DNA of 64,000 nucleotides from Mycobacterium sp. SMC-4 (GCF_025263265.1 NZ_CP079869.1:1054001-1118000); one strand, 5' to 3'. Shown: positions 38,448-49,463, numbered from the stretch's first letter. Numbers and translations are program-made. Notes: a model not told the origin generated them from the sequence alone.

Positions 38448-38499
38448 GCACGCATCCACCCGGAGCCCAGGCAGCGACCATCAGGTCGCTGCCTTTCGT
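38437..38499 (+). promoter_or_regulatory. attenuator: antiterminator and intrinsic terminator
   Basis: The terminator has perfect 10-nt arms AGGCAGCGAC (38469-38478) and GTCGCTGCCT (38485-38494), a 6-nt loop and a short TT tail. CGCTGC occurs both at 38437-38442 and in the right arm, so the left-arm GCAGCG (38471-38476) can pair with either: an alternative antiterminator. GGCTCC/GGAGCC (38414-38429) gives a possible pause hairpin. GGCTCCGGG (38414-38422) can also pair with CCCGGAGCC (38459-38467). Energies were not computed. Confidence 0.65.
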
Positions 38500-38549
38500 C
38501 ATTCAGGGCGCCGGAATCCAGGAGGTGCCCGTCATCAGGAAGGCACCAC

Positions 38550-39602
38550 ATGAATCTGGCGCAGGTCGCCCCGCCCACCACCTCTGACCGGCGGATTCGG
38601 CGTTTCACCGAGATTCCCAGCCCGCACGACGTGCTGACCGAGTTCCCGTTGAGCGCTCGCCGCGCCGAGCGGGTGGCCCGCGACCGCGACGAGATCGCCG
38701 ACATCCTCGCCGGACGCGACGACCGCCTGCTCGTCGTGGTCGGTCCGTGCTCGGTGCACGACCCGGCCGCCGCGCTGGACTACGCCAGCCGCCTGCGCAT
38801 GGTTGCCGACGAACTGAACGATCGGCTCAAGATCGTCATGCGCGTGTACTTCGAGAAGCCGCGCACCACGATCGGCTGGAAGGGTCTGATCAACGATCCG
38901 GGTATGGACAACACGTTCGACGTTGCGCGTGGTCTGCGCGTCGCTCGCCAGCTGCTGCTCGACATCATCGACATCGGCCTGCCGGTGGGTTGCGAGTTCC
39001 TCGAGCCCACCAGCCCGCAATACATCGCCGACGCGGTGGCGTGGGGCGCCATCGGCGCCCGCACCACCGAATCTCAGGTGCACCGCCAGCTCGCGTCGGG
39101 GCTGTCGATGCCGGTGGGCTTCAAGAACGGCACCGACGGCAACATCCAGGTGGCCGTCGACGGCGTCAAAGCCGCTGCCGCCCAGCACGTCTTCTTCGGG
39201 ATGGACGATCTGGGACGCGGTGCCGTGGTGAGCACCGAAGGCAACAACGACTGCCACGTCATCCTTCGCGGCGGCACCGACGGACCCAACTACACCGTCG
39301 ACGCCGTGTCCGCGACCGCCGCCAAGCTCACCGCCGCGGGGTTGCCCGGCCGGGTCGTGATCGACTGCAGCCACGCCAATTCGGGCAAGGATCACCTCCG
39401 TCAGGCAACCGTGGCCGGCGAGGTGGCACAGATGGTGCGCGACGGGGCGCCGGTCAGCGGTGTCATGCTGGAGAGCTTCCTGGTCGCCGGCGCGCAGGCG
39501 CCGGAAGCTCGCCCGCTGACCTACGGCCAGTCGGTCACCGACAAGTGCATGGACTGGGCGGCAACGGATTCGGTGCTGCGGGAGCTGGCTCGGCGCGCGT
39601 GA
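38550..39602 (+). CDS. class I 3-deoxy-D-arabino-heptulosonate-7-phosphate synthase
   Basis: This enzyme condenses phosphoenolpyruvate and erythrose-4-phosphate, the first step to Tyr, Phe and Trp. The 350-residue product has class I (AroF/G/H-type) motifs: VVGPCSVHDPAAALDYA, YFEKPRTTIGWKGL, GARTTESQVHRQLASGLSMPVGFKNG and DCSHANSGKD. An N-terminal extension of about 30 residues may carry feedback sensing. M. tuberculosis relies on a class II enzyme (Rv2178c), so a class I gene is an addition here. It is preceded by a probable attenuator. Ribosome site AGGAAGG. Confidence 0.93.
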   Translation: MNLAQVAPPTTSDRRIRRFTEIPSPHDVLTEFPLSARRAERVARDRDEIADILAGRDDRLLVVVGPCSVHDPAAALDYASRLRMVADELNDRLKIVMRVYFEKPRTTIGWKGLINDPGMDNTFDVARGLRVARQLLLDIIDIGLPVGCEFLEPTSPQYIADAVAWGAIGARTTESQVHRQLASGLSMPVGFKNGTDGNIQVAVDGVKAAAAQHVFFGMDDLGRGAVVSTEGNNDCHVILRGGTDGPNYTVDAVSATAAKLTAAGLPGRVVIDCSHANSGKDHLRQATVAGEVAQMVRDGAPVSGVMLESFLVAGAQAPEARPLTYGQSVTDKCMDWAATDSVLRELARRA

Positions 39603-39660
39603 GCCGAATTGAGGCAATCGCCTCATGACGTGACCTGGTGAATCCCGCATCGTCGGGTGC

Positions 39661-40404
39661 ATGAACACACCACGCTCCGCCGCCACCAAGGCGGCCCGCA
39701 CACCGACACTGCCCGCGGGGTCCGACGAGACGGTCGCCGGTTTCGGCGTGATGGGATTGCCGTTCGCCAGTGGGCATTACCTCGCGTTTCGCGACTTCCC
39801 GGCGGCCTCGTTCCTGCCAGACTCGGTGCCGGGGTACCGGTCTGTGTGGCACCGCGGCCCCGACGGTGGCTGGACGTTCTACGCCACCACGTCGGCCGAG
39901 TACAGCTGCGCCCGCTACATGAGCGCGGCCACCGCCAACGACGCGGTCGTGTGCCCCGTCGAAACCACCTGGACGGATGACTACACCCTCGACATCGCCA
40001 TCCCCGGCATCCTGTCGTGGTCGGTCGAACTGCAGGACACCGCCGCGACCCGCGTGCTGACCTCGGTGGCCACCCGGCTGCCGGATACGTTGTGGACCAG
40101 CGCGAGTGCGCTGGCCGCGATCGGTCGGTTCGCCGGTGCCGTGCTGGGTGCCGGTCAGGTACGTCTGGCCGGCACGATGCCCAACGGACAGTATTTCCGC
40201 ATCGCCCCTCAGCAGATGTGGGCGGTGCGGACCAGCCGGGCGCGGCTGTTCGGCCACGATCTCGGGGCTGTCGCGCCATTGCCCGAGCAGGCGCGGCTCG
40301 GCGACTTCCGGGCCCCGCAGCGCGGACTCGCGGTGGTCGGACAGGGCCGGTTCGACGCGTTTGACCCCACCCGTCATCGGACCGCGTCTGATCTGGCGAG
40401 ATGA
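39661..40404 (+). CDS. hypothetical protein upstream of the HD-GYP/LuxR regulator
   Basis: The 247-residue product has no signal peptide or membrane segment. Parts read as alternating beta strands (GGWTFYATTSAEYSCARY, DYTLDIAIPGILSWSVELQD). The C-terminal part ends in QGRFDAFDPTRHRTASDLAR. I do not recognise a family. The stop lies 1 bp before the ATG of the regulator gene, so they are likely co-expressed and functionally linked. Confidence 0.65.
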   Translation: MNTPRSAATKAARTPTLPAGSDETVAGFGVMGLPFASGHYLAFRDFPAASFLPDSVPGYRSVWHRGPDGGWTFYATTSAEYSCARYMSAATANDAVVCPVETTWTDDYTLDIAIPGILSWSVELQDTAATRVLTSVATRLPDTLWTSASALAAIGRFAGAVLGAGQVRLAGTMPNGQYFRIAPQQMWAVRTSRARLFGHDLGAVAPLPEQARLGDFRAPQRGLAVVGQGRFDAFDPTRHRTASDLAR

Positions 40405-40405
40405 C

Positions 40406-41986
40406 ATGTTCGCGACCATTTCGAGGCGCACACTCGAATCGATGAACTCAGCGACGGGCCCGACGCGGGCCGAGTTGCTCGCGGCCCTGTCGGTGGCCGT
40501 GGACCTCGGCCTGGGTCAGCCTGCCGAACACATGCTGCGCTCGGCGCTGATCGGCACCAGGATCGCCGACCGTCTCGGATTGACCCGCCCGCAGCGCGAC
40601 TGCGTGTACTACACCGCGCTGGTCATGTGGATCGGTTGTCATGCCGACTCTCACGAATACGCCCGCTGGTTCGGTGACGACATCGCCGTGCGTAGGGACT
40701 CCTACGCGGTGGACTGGTCAGGGCTACCGTACTACCGCTTTCTGTTGTCCAATATCGGCCGCGGCCAACCGATCTCGCGACGACTGCTGACCATTGCGTC
40801 CCTGTTGGTCAGTACCCGGGCGCAGCTGGTGGCGCTGATCCATTCGCATTGCGCGTCGGCGGCGCTGCTGGCCGAGCGGATGGGGCTCGGTCGCGACGTG
40901 CAGCACGCTCTCGGCTTCACCTTCGAACGGTTTGACGGCGGCGGATTACCGCTCGGTGTGGCCGGCGACAACCTGCCGATCGCCATCCGGGTGGCACAGC
41001 TGTCCGACATGGTGGAGGTCCATCACCGCACCGTTGGGGTCCAGGGCGCGGTCGCGATGGTCACATCTCGCAGGGGCGGTCAGTTCGATCCCGACGTCGC
41101 CGACGTCTTCCTCGCCGACGCCGAGCAGATACTGGCCGGACCGGTCGCCGGTGACAGCTGGCGCGCCGCGCTGCATGAGTCTCCGGACCGCGGCGAACAT
41201 CTCGACGGCGCCGGCCTGGATGCCCTGTTGCAAGCGCTGGGCGAGTTCGTCGACCTGAAATGCCCCTTCACCCTGGGGCATTCGCGGGCGGTGGCCGATC
41301 TGGCGGCGGGTGCGGCATCGGCCGCCGGCCTCGACGAGGGGGACATCGCCACGGTGCGGCGCGCCGGCTATGTGCACGACCTCGGGCGGATCGGGGTGTC
41401 CAACCGGGTGTGGTCCAAACCGGCGCAGCTGTCGGCCGGCGAGTTCGAACACGTCCGGCTGCATCCGTACCTGACGGTTCGGATTCTCAGTCAGGTGCCG
41501 GGTTTACGGGATGTCGCCGAGGTGGCCGGCAACCACCATGAATGCGTCGACGGCACCGGCTACCCGCGCGGCGTCGTCGGCGCGGCGTTGCGCATGCCTG
41601 ATCGCATCCTCGCCGCGGCGGTGAGCTACCAGGCCGCACTGGAGCCCCGGCCTTACCGGCCGGCGCTGCCGGCCTCCGAGGCCGAGCGTCGCGTGCGGGA
41701 GCGGGTGCGGGCCGGCGAACTCGACTCCGCGGCCACCGACGCCGTGCTGCACGCGGCGGGGCGGCGGGCCCGCCGGCTGCGACCGCGGCCACACGGCCTG
41801 ACCCCGCGGGAGATCGATGTGCTCCGGCTCGTCGCGACCGGGGCGTCCAACAAGGAGATCGCCACAGCGCTGGTGATCTCGGAGAAAACCGCGCGCAACC
41901 ATGTGGAACGCACCTACGCCAAGATCGGCGTGTCCAACCGGATCGGTGCCAGCATGTACGCGCTACAGAACGGGCTGGTGAACTGA
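40406..41986 (+). CDS. tandem HD-GYP phosphohydrolase-like regulator with C-terminal LuxR HTH
   Basis: The 526-residue product contains two HD-GYP-like units and a LuxR HTH. The second unit (about residues 270-440) keeps GHSRAVADLA, VHDLGRIGVSN, HPYLTVRIL and NHHECVDGTGYPRG, so metal ligands are plausible. The first (40-250) keeps FERFDGGGLPLGVAGDNLP but lacks the HD doublet. The HTH (LTPREIDVLRLVATGASNKEIATALVISEKTARNHVERTYAKIG) ends the protein. Start ATG at 40406, 1 bp after the upstream stop; a second ATG at 40443 is possible. Confidence 0.85.
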   Translation: MFATISRRTLESMNSATGPTRAELLAALSVAVDLGLGQPAEHMLRSALIGTRIADRLGLTRPQRDCVYYTALVMWIGCHADSHEYARWFGDDIAVRRDSYAVDWSGLPYYRFLLSNIGRGQPISRRLLTIASLLVSTRAQLVALIHSHCASAALLAERMGLGRDVQHALGFTFERFDGGGLPLGVAGDNLPIAIRVAQLSDMVEVHHRTVGVQGAVAMVTSRRGGQFDPDVADVFLADAEQILAGPVAGDSWRAALHESPDRGEHLDGAGLDALLQALGEFVDLKCPFTLGHSRAVADLAAGAASAAGLDEGDIATVRRAGYVHDLGRIGVSNRVWSKPAQLSAGEFEHVRLHPYLTVRILSQVPGLRDVAEVAGNHHECVDGTGYPRGVVGAALRMPDRILAAAVSYQAALEPRPYRPALPASEAERRVRERVRAGELDSAATDAVLHAAGRRARRLRPRPHGLTPREIDVLRLVATGASNKEIATALVISEKTARNHVERTYAKIGVSNRIGASMYALQNGLVN

Positions 41987-41987
41987 C

Positions 41988-42761
41988 ATGTCGACTTCTT
42001 TGCGCCGCGGTGCGGCGCTGCTCTACGCGATCATCTGCTACGCGGCATTTCTGGCTGCGATCCTCTATGCCGTCGGCTTTGTCTCAGGGGTCGGGGTGCC
42101 TCGCACCGTGGACCGCGGGATCGACGCGTCGCCGGCCGAGGCCGTCATCGTCAACATGTTGTTGCTGGGCGCATTCGCCATTCCGCACAGCGTGATGGCG
42201 CGACCCGGGTTCAAGGCGTGGTGGACGCGCTTCGTCCCGGCCGCTCTCGAACGTAGTACCTACGTGTTGACGTCCAGCGTGCTGCTGGGTCTGTTGTTCT
42301 GGCAGTGGCGCACGTTCGACGCGACGGTGTGGCACGTCGGTTCGCCGGTCGCGCGGGCGGTCATCTGGACGGTGGCGGCGTCAGGCTGGGTCATGGTGGT
42401 GGCCTCGACGTTCATGCTCAACCACGGCGAACTCTTCGGGCTGCGCCAGGCCTTCGACGCGTGGCGTCACCACGAACCCGGTGGCGCGCACTTCCGCACG
42501 CCGCTGTTGTACCGGGTGGTGCGTCACCCGCTGATGCTCGGATTCCTGATCGCGTTCTGGGCGGCGCCGACGATGTCGGCCCCGCATCTGCTCTTCGCCG
42601 CGGCCACCACGGGCTACATCCTGGTGGCACTGCACTTCGAGGAGCGGGATCTGGTCGCGACGCTGGGCGATCAGTACCGGCAGTACCGCCGCGATGTGCC
42701 GATGCTGATCCCAGGGGCTCGGCACCGGCGGATCACGCCGAGCGGCGGATCCCGCGCTTGA
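41988..42761 (+). CDS. integral membrane methyltransferase-like protein (NnrU/MddA/isoprenylcysteine type)
   Basis: The 257-residue membrane protein has about five hydrophobic segments and a C-terminal motif RVVRHPLMLGFLIAFWAAP followed by EERDLVATLGDQYRQYRRDVPMLIPG, the ICMT-like cofactor region also found in methanethiol S-methyltransferase MddA and in NnrU-like proteins. ATG lies 1 bp after the regulator stop, so it is probably the third gene of that operon. Its 3' end overlaps whiB3 by 29 bp tail to tail. Substrate unproven. Confidence 0.75.
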   Translation: MSTSLRRGAALLYAIICYAAFLAAILYAVGFVSGVGVPRTVDRGIDASPAEAVIVNMLLLGAFAIPHSVMARPGFKAWWTRFVPAALERSTYVLTSSVLLGLLFWQWRTFDATVWHVGSPVARAVIWTVAASGWVMVVASTFMLNHGELFGLRQAFDAWRHHEPGGAHFRTPLLYRVVRHPLMLGFLIAFWAAPTMSAPHLLFAAATTGYILVALHFEERDLVATLGDQYRQYRRDVPMLIPGARHRRITPSGGSRA

Positions 42762-43023
42762 GCAGCAATTCCCGTTCGGACTCGCTGAGACCGCCCCAGA
42801 TGCCGTAGGGCTCACCGACGGCCAGCGCGTGACTGCGGCACTGGGTGATCACCGGGCATTGCCGGCACATTTCCTTGGCGCGCATTTCCCGCTGTGCGCG
42901 GGCTCGGCCACGCTCGCCATCGGGGTGGAAGAACATCGAGGAATCGACGCCACGGCACACGCCGTGCATCTGCCAATCCCAGATATCGGCGTTCGGGCCC
43001 GGGAGTTGTTGCGGCTGTGGCAT
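42733..43023 (-). CDS. whiB3: WhiB3 iron-sulfur redox regulator
   Basis: The 96-residue protein starts MPQPQQLPGPNADIWDWQ as M. tuberculosis WhiB3 does, has the four cluster-ligand Cys (GVCRG and CRQCPVITQC), the GEPYGIWGG turn and a basic end (LLLKRGIRRSA) that would contact DNA. WhiB3 binds a [4Fe-4S] cluster, senses NO/O2 and redox state and controls lipid and redox genes. The C-terminus is a few residues shorter than in M. tuberculosis. An in-frame upstream ATG at 43056 is possible but not supported by alignment. Confidence 0.95.
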   Translation of the reverse strand: MPQPQQLPGPNADIWDWQMHGVCRGVDSSMFFHPDGERGRARAQREMRAKEMCRQCPVITQCRSHALAVGEPYGIWGGLSESERELLLKRGIRRSA

Positions 43024-43414
43024 TGGAGAACCCCTCTCTGTCAACTCTTTTCGCATTCGTCATGGATGCCAGAGTTGTAGATCGAACCGAGCACAGTCGC
43101 CGATGACCACTCGTGCTCACAAGGTAGAAGGGCTTCGGAATTTCCGTCAATACCGTAGGGGTGTGCGCAACCGCATATCCGCAGGCAGAAAATTTACATC
43201 ACGTTCATCATTGCGCAGTTTGCGTGTCGCGAACAGTGCTATGTAAGTGTGGTTACACCCCGCGGATCTGGGCTGTTTTGGCTGTTCAATTCGCGCGGAG
43301 TCGGGCGACTCGATACCCGCATCGTCGGCGGCGTTGACATTGTCGTAACACGCCGTCCATGAAGTGTTAACTGACGCGGTCTGAAAAATTCTCGGCTGAT
43401 AGCGTCGCCGACCG
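43024..43414. other. 391-bp divergent regulatory region of whiB3
   Basis: No gene can be supported here. The stretch is visibly more AT-rich than its surroundings (for example GAAAATTTACATC and CTGAAAAATTCTC), as expected of the promoter region of whiB3 on one side and the Rv3415c-like gene on the other. Long upstream regions are also seen at whiB3 in M. tuberculosis. No clear operator could be picked by eye. Confidence 0.6.
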
Positions 43415-44224
43415 ATGCGCGAAGTCACCACCGCCGAATTGGCCGCCGCCGAATTGGCCGAGGCGGCGTTCGGTGCCCACCCCGGCCGGTGGCCGCTCCC
43501 GGCGGCGGACACCGCCGAACAGTTGTGGCTGCGGGCGGTCGCTGCGGCCGGACAGGGCCGTTACGGCAGTGCGCTGACTGATCTCGACCGGGTGCGCCGG
43601 TTGACCGCCGACAGCCGGCTGGCATCGCTGGCCGCCAGCACGCGAGGCTCGTTCTGGCGCCAACTCGGTTGGCACGACCGGGCCCGCGGACACGACGGGC
43701 GGGCCTGGGCGCTGTCACGGGGCTTCGGCGAGGCCGGCGCCGACGCGCTCATCGGCCTGGCTGCCGACGCGTTGGGGGTCGGCCGATTCGCCGCCTCGCA
43801 GCGCGCCCTGACCCGGGCCGGACAGGTTGTCGACGACGTGGGGGTGCCGCGGCTGGCGGTGCGCTTGGCCTGGGTTCGAGCCGAACTGGCGATGGTGCGC
43901 GGGGACGGCGCCGGCGCGCTGGCGTCGGCCCGCCGCGCCTGCGAGCTGGCCGAGCCGCTCGGATCGGTGCGACACCGGATCAAGTCCGATGTCGTGCTGG
44001 CCGCGGCGCACTGCAGCGCCGGGGACCTCGACAGCGCGCGGCGGGTCGGCTCGGCCGCGCTGACGGCCACCCAGCAGCACGCTTTGCTGCCGCTGAGTTG
44101 GGCGGCGGCGAGTCTGCTTGCCGACATCGGCAGCGATACCTGGACCAAGGCCCAGGTCGTAGCCGTGCGCGACAGCGCGGCGGCCGCAGTGATCAGATGG
44201 GGCGGCGTGTGGCGATCGCGGTAA
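43415..44224 (+). CDS. Rv3415c-like helical repeat protein
   Basis: The 269-residue protein is nearly all helical with TPR-like units (for example GQGRYGSALTDLDRVRRL, WHDRARGHDGRAWALSRG and AAAHCSAGDLDSARRVG). It lies between whiB3 and sigD as Rv3415c does in M. tuberculosis. No signal peptide. Function is unknown; TPR-like folds usually hold partner proteins. The ATG at 43415 was kept because the frame is closed just upstream. Confidence 0.8.
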   Translation: MREVTTAELAAAELAEAAFGAHPGRWPLPAADTAEQLWLRAVAAAGQGRYGSALTDLDRVRRLTADSRLASLAASTRGSFWRQLGWHDRARGHDGRAWALSRGFGEAGADALIGLAADALGVGRFAASQRALTRAGQVVDDVGVPRLAVRLAWVRAELAMVRGDGAGALASARRACELAEPLGSVRHRIKSDVVLAAAHCSAGDLDSARRVGSAALTATQQHALLPLSWAAASLLADIGSDTWTKAQVVAVRDSAAAAVIRWGGVWRSR

Positions 44225-44348
44225 CGGGGTTGCGGCGTACTCGGTCGTTATTGTTTAGCTGAGCCGGCGCCGAATGGTACCGACCGATAGAGCCACCTCG
44301 CCCCTGGGAGAAGTGGGTCCCGACGTAACGCTGGAGAGATCGCGCACG

Positions 44349-44927
44349 ATGACAATTTCGGGAGAACGTCTCGATGATGTCGTCGCTGCGGCGGTGGCCG
44401 GTAGTCGAGACGCCCTCCGGGAGGTGCTGGAGACCATCCGCCCCCTCGTCGTCCGGTACTGCCGGGCTCGGGTGGGATCGGCGGAACGTAGTGGTCTCTC
44501 AGCTGATGACGTTGCTCAGGAGGTGTGCTTGGCTGCCATCACGGCGCTGCCGCGTTACAAGGATCAGGGACGACCGTTCCTGGCCTTCGTCTACGGCATT
44601 GCAGCGCATAAGGTTGCTGACGCGCACCGGGCGGCTGGGCGGAACAAGTCCGATCCGATGGACGTCGTCCCGGAGCGCTTCTCCGGTGAGGCCGGGCCTG
44701 AGCAGATGGCCATCGACTCCGAGTCGGCGGCCCGGATGAAGGCGTTGCTGCAGGTCCTGCCCGAGAAGCAGCGCGAGATTCTGATTCTGCGCGTGGTCGT
44801 CGGCATGAGTGCCGAGGAAACCGCCGAGGCGGTCGGCAGCACACCCGGTGCCGTGCGTGTTGCGCAGCATCGGGCGCTGGCACGGTTGAAGACCGAGATC
44901 ACGACGGCGGGGCACGGCTATGCCTGA
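44349..44927 (+). CDS. sigD: ECF sigma factor SigD
   Basis: The 192-residue ECF sigma factor has region 2 (ALREVLETIRPLVVRYCRARVG and SADDVAQEVCLAAITALPRY) and region 4 (LPEKQREILILRVVVGMSAEETAEAVGSTPGAVRVAQHRAL). It matches M. tuberculosis SigD. The ATG at 44349 has a GGAGAG site 11 nt upstream; an in-frame ATG at 44274 would add 25 residues but lacks one. It overlaps rsdA by 8 nt. SigD responds to nutrient stress in M. tuberculosis. Confidence 0.94.
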   Translation: MTISGERLDDVVAAAVAGSRDALREVLETIRPLVVRYCRARVGSAERSGLSADDVAQEVCLAAITALPRYKDQGRPFLAFVYGIAAHKVADAHRAAGRNKSDPMDVVPERFSGEAGPEQMAIDSESAARMKALLQVLPEKQREILILRVVVGMSAEETAEAVGSTPGAVRVAQHRALARLKTEITTAGHGYA

Positions 44928-46104
44928 CTTCGGACGCGGGGGCGCCAGCGGAGGCGATCCATCGCTGCACGACATCAAACACACCGACCAGTTCCTCGAC
45001 GCGCTGGCCGCCCAGCAGCCGGTGTATGCCTCCGACCGCGGAGAAGCCGAGTTGGCTTCGCTGCTGTCGGGGTGGCGTGACGACGTCCGCGAAACCCCGG
45101 TCGGCACCATGCTCTCGCTGGATGAGGCCGCCGCCGCACTCGAACGCGGCGGCTCGCCGGGCCGGCGCCGGCGGATCTCGCTGGCTGTGGTCGGATCCGC
45201 GGCCGCAGCGGTGCTGTGTCTGGGCGGGTTCGGCGCCGTCGTCGCGGGCTCGGGTCCCGGTGACGCGCTCTACGGACTGCGCACCATGATGTTCGGCGAT
45301 CAGTCGCCCACGGTGCGCGACGACGCGGTGATCCTCGCCGCGCAGACCGAGATGCAGCAGGTGGCGCAGCTCATCGAGCAGGGCGACTGGGAAGGCGCCA
45401 AGGTCAAGTTGGAAGCCGTCACGACCACGGTCGCAACCGTCGGTGACGACGAACGCAAGCAGGATCTCGTCACCCAGTGGCAGGAACTGACCGTCAAGGT
45501 CGAGGCGCAGGATCCGGCTGCGACACCGGCCCCCGGCGCGCCCCTACCGACGTTCCCCGAGGTGCCGGTCGTTGCGCTGGACCCGGACTTGCCGGCGGTC
45601 ACGCCGCCGACGGAGACGGAGCCGGCAGATCCGGCAGAGCCGACCGAGACCGACCCGGCCGAGCCGACCGAGACCGACCCGGCAGAGCCGACCGAGGTTC
45701 CGGACTCACCGCAGCCCCCGGAGCCGGTGGAGGAACCCGCGCCGGCCGAGCCGGGGGACACAACGACCACCCCGGTACCCACCTCGCCGGCGGCATCCCC
45801 GCCGGTCACCACCACCGTCGAGGTCCCGGCACCCACATCGGTGCCGACATCCACCGTGGTCGAGCAATCCACCTCGGCGGTCAGGGTGACGCCATCACCC
45901 ACCACGCCAGGGGCGCCATCACCGACGACTGTTCCCACCACGACGGTGACCAGCCCGCCGGCTGCCGCACCGGCTCCGACGACAGCTCCGACGACCACGG
46001 TGGCCCCGGCCGAAGCGCAGGAACCTGCGTCCTCACCGACGACGCAGGTGATCCCGACCACGACGACGCTGCTGCCGGTGCTCCCGGCGGAGGAAACCGG
46101 CTGA
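44920..46104 (+). CDS. rsdA: SigD anti-sigma factor RsdA
   Basis: The 394-residue product has a cytoplasmic N-terminal anti-sigma domain (residues 1-85, with HTDQFLDALAAQQP), one transmembrane helix near 88-110, an exported helical domain (MQQVAQLIEQGDWEGAKVKLEAVTT) and a long Pro/Thr/Glu-rich tail of about 210 residues. The tail has tandem PAEPTETD units near 45640-45700. RsdA binds SigD and is released by proteolysis. The start overlaps sigD by 8 nt, coupling their production. Confidence 0.92.
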   Translation: MPDFGRGGASGGDPSLHDIKHTDQFLDALAAQQPVYASDRGEAELASLLSGWRDDVRETPVGTMLSLDEAAAALERGGSPGRRRRISLAVVGSAAAAVLCLGGFGAVVAGSGPGDALYGLRTMMFGDQSPTVRDDAVILAAQTEMQQVAQLIEQGDWEGAKVKLEAVTTTVATVGDDERKQDLVTQWQELTVKVEAQDPAATPAPGAPLPTFPEVPVVALDPDLPAVTPPTETEPADPAEPTETDPAEPTETDPAEPTEVPDSPQPPEPVEEPAPAEPGDTTTTPVPTSPAASPPVTTTVEVPAPTSVPTSTVVEQSTSAVRVTPSPTTPGAPSPTTVPTTTVTSPPAAAPAPTTAPTTTVAPAEAQEPASSPTTQVIPTTTTLLPVLPAEETG

Positions 46105-46118
46105 GTCGGTTCGCTGGC

Positions 46119-48223
<2,105 letters not shown>

Positions 48224-48254
48224 GGTCTGCGGGGGCCGAAGGGGAGATCAACTG

Positions 48255-49397
48255 ATGCGTGACATGGTGGAGATTGGCATGGGCAGGACCGCCCGCCGCA
48301 CATATGAACTCGACGACATCAACATCGTGCCGTCCCGGCGCACCCGGTCGTCGCAGGACGTGTCGACGGCGTGGCAGCTCGACGCGTATCGGTTCGAGAT
48401 CCCGGTGCTCGCTCACCCGACCGATGCCCTGGTCTCGGTCGAGTTCGCCATCGAGATGGGACGTCTCGGTGGTCTCGGCGTTCTCAACGGCGAAGGCTTG
48501 ATCGGCCGGCACGCCGATGTCGAGGACAAGATCGCTCAGGTCATCGATGCCGCGGAGAACGACGCCGACCCCGCGACGTCCACCCGGCTGCTCCAACAGC
48601 TGCATGCGGCGCCGCTGGACCCCGAACTGCTGGGGGCCGCGATCGCGCGCATCCGGGAAGCCGGGGTGACCACCGCGGTGCGGATCAGCCCGCAGAACGC
48701 CCGCGCGCTGACCCCGGTGTTGGTCTCGGCCGGGATCGACTTGCTCGTCATCCAGGGCACCATCATCTCGGCCGAGCGTGTCGTCAATCACGACGGCGGT
48801 GAACCGCTGAACCTCAAGACGTTCATCTCCGAGCTCGACGTGCCCGTCGTCGCCGGCGGTGTGCTCGACCACCGCACCGCGCTGCACCTGATGCGCACCG
48901 GCGCGGCCGGCGTCATCGTCGGGTACGGCTCCACCGAGGGGGTGACGACGTCCGACGAGGTGCTCGGCATCAGCGTGCCGATGGCCACCGCGATCGCCGA
49001 CGCCGCCGCCGCACGCCGCGAGTACCTCGACGAGACCGGCGGGCGCTATGTGCACGTGCTGGCCGACGGCGATATGCACACCTCGGGAGACCTGGCCAAA
49101 GCCATCGCCTGTGGCGCCGACGCGGTGGTGCTGGGCACCCCGCTGGCATCGGCGGCCGAAGCGTTCGGTGGTGGCTGGTTCTGGCCGGCCGCCGCCGCGC
49201 ATCCGTCGCTGCCGCGCGGGGCGCTGCTGCAGATCGCTGCGGGTCAGCGGCCGTCGCTGCAGCAGGTGCTCACCGGACCTTCCGATGACCCGTTCGGGTC
49301 GCTGAACCTGGTCGGCGGCTTGCGCCGCTCGATGGCCAAGGCCGGCTACTGCGATCTCAAGGAGTTCCAGAAGGTCGGGCTCACCGTCGGAAGCTAA
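48255..49397 (+). CDS. guaB3: GuaB3 family IMPDH-related protein
   Basis: The 380-residue product is a barrel related to IMPDH without CBS domains, starting MRDMVEIGMGRTARRTYELDDINIVPSRRTRS. The IMPDH catalytic Cys loop is replaced by GAAGVIVGYGSTEGVTT, so it lacks the standard nucleophile, as in other actinobacterial GuaB3. It follows guaB2 in the same order as Rv3411c-Rv3410c. Function is debated; it may be a GMP-related enzyme. The conserved block ends here: in M. tuberculosis choD comes next. Confidence 0.92.
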   Translation: MRDMVEIGMGRTARRTYELDDINIVPSRRTRSSQDVSTAWQLDAYRFEIPVLAHPTDALVSVEFAIEMGRLGGLGVLNGEGLIGRHADVEDKIAQVIDAAENDADPATSTRLLQQLHAAPLDPELLGAAIARIREAGVTTAVRISPQNARALTPVLVSAGIDLLVIQGTIISAERVVNHDGGEPLNLKTFISELDVPVVAGGVLDHRTALHLMRTGAAGVIVGYGSTEGVTTSDEVLGISVPMATAIADAAAARREYLDETGGRYVHVLADGDMHTSGDLAKAIACGADAVVLGTPLASAAEAFGGGWFWPAAAAHPSLPRGALLQIAAGQRPSLQQVLTGPSDDPFGSLNLVGGLRRSMAKAGYCDLKEFQKVGLTVGS

Positions 49398-49451
49398 GTG
49401 CGGGCTGCAGGCTGCGCAGCTTTGGCGCGACGGGCCGGCGGCAAGCAGCAG

Positions 49452-49457
49452 TAATCT
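49452..49457 (+). promoter_or_regulatory. -10 box of the serine hydrolase gene (leaderless)
   Basis: TAATCT followed by six bases and the GTG at 49464, the leaderless geometry. It marks the first transcript of the accessory island. Confidence 0.55.
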
Positions 49458-49463
49458 TTCCGG

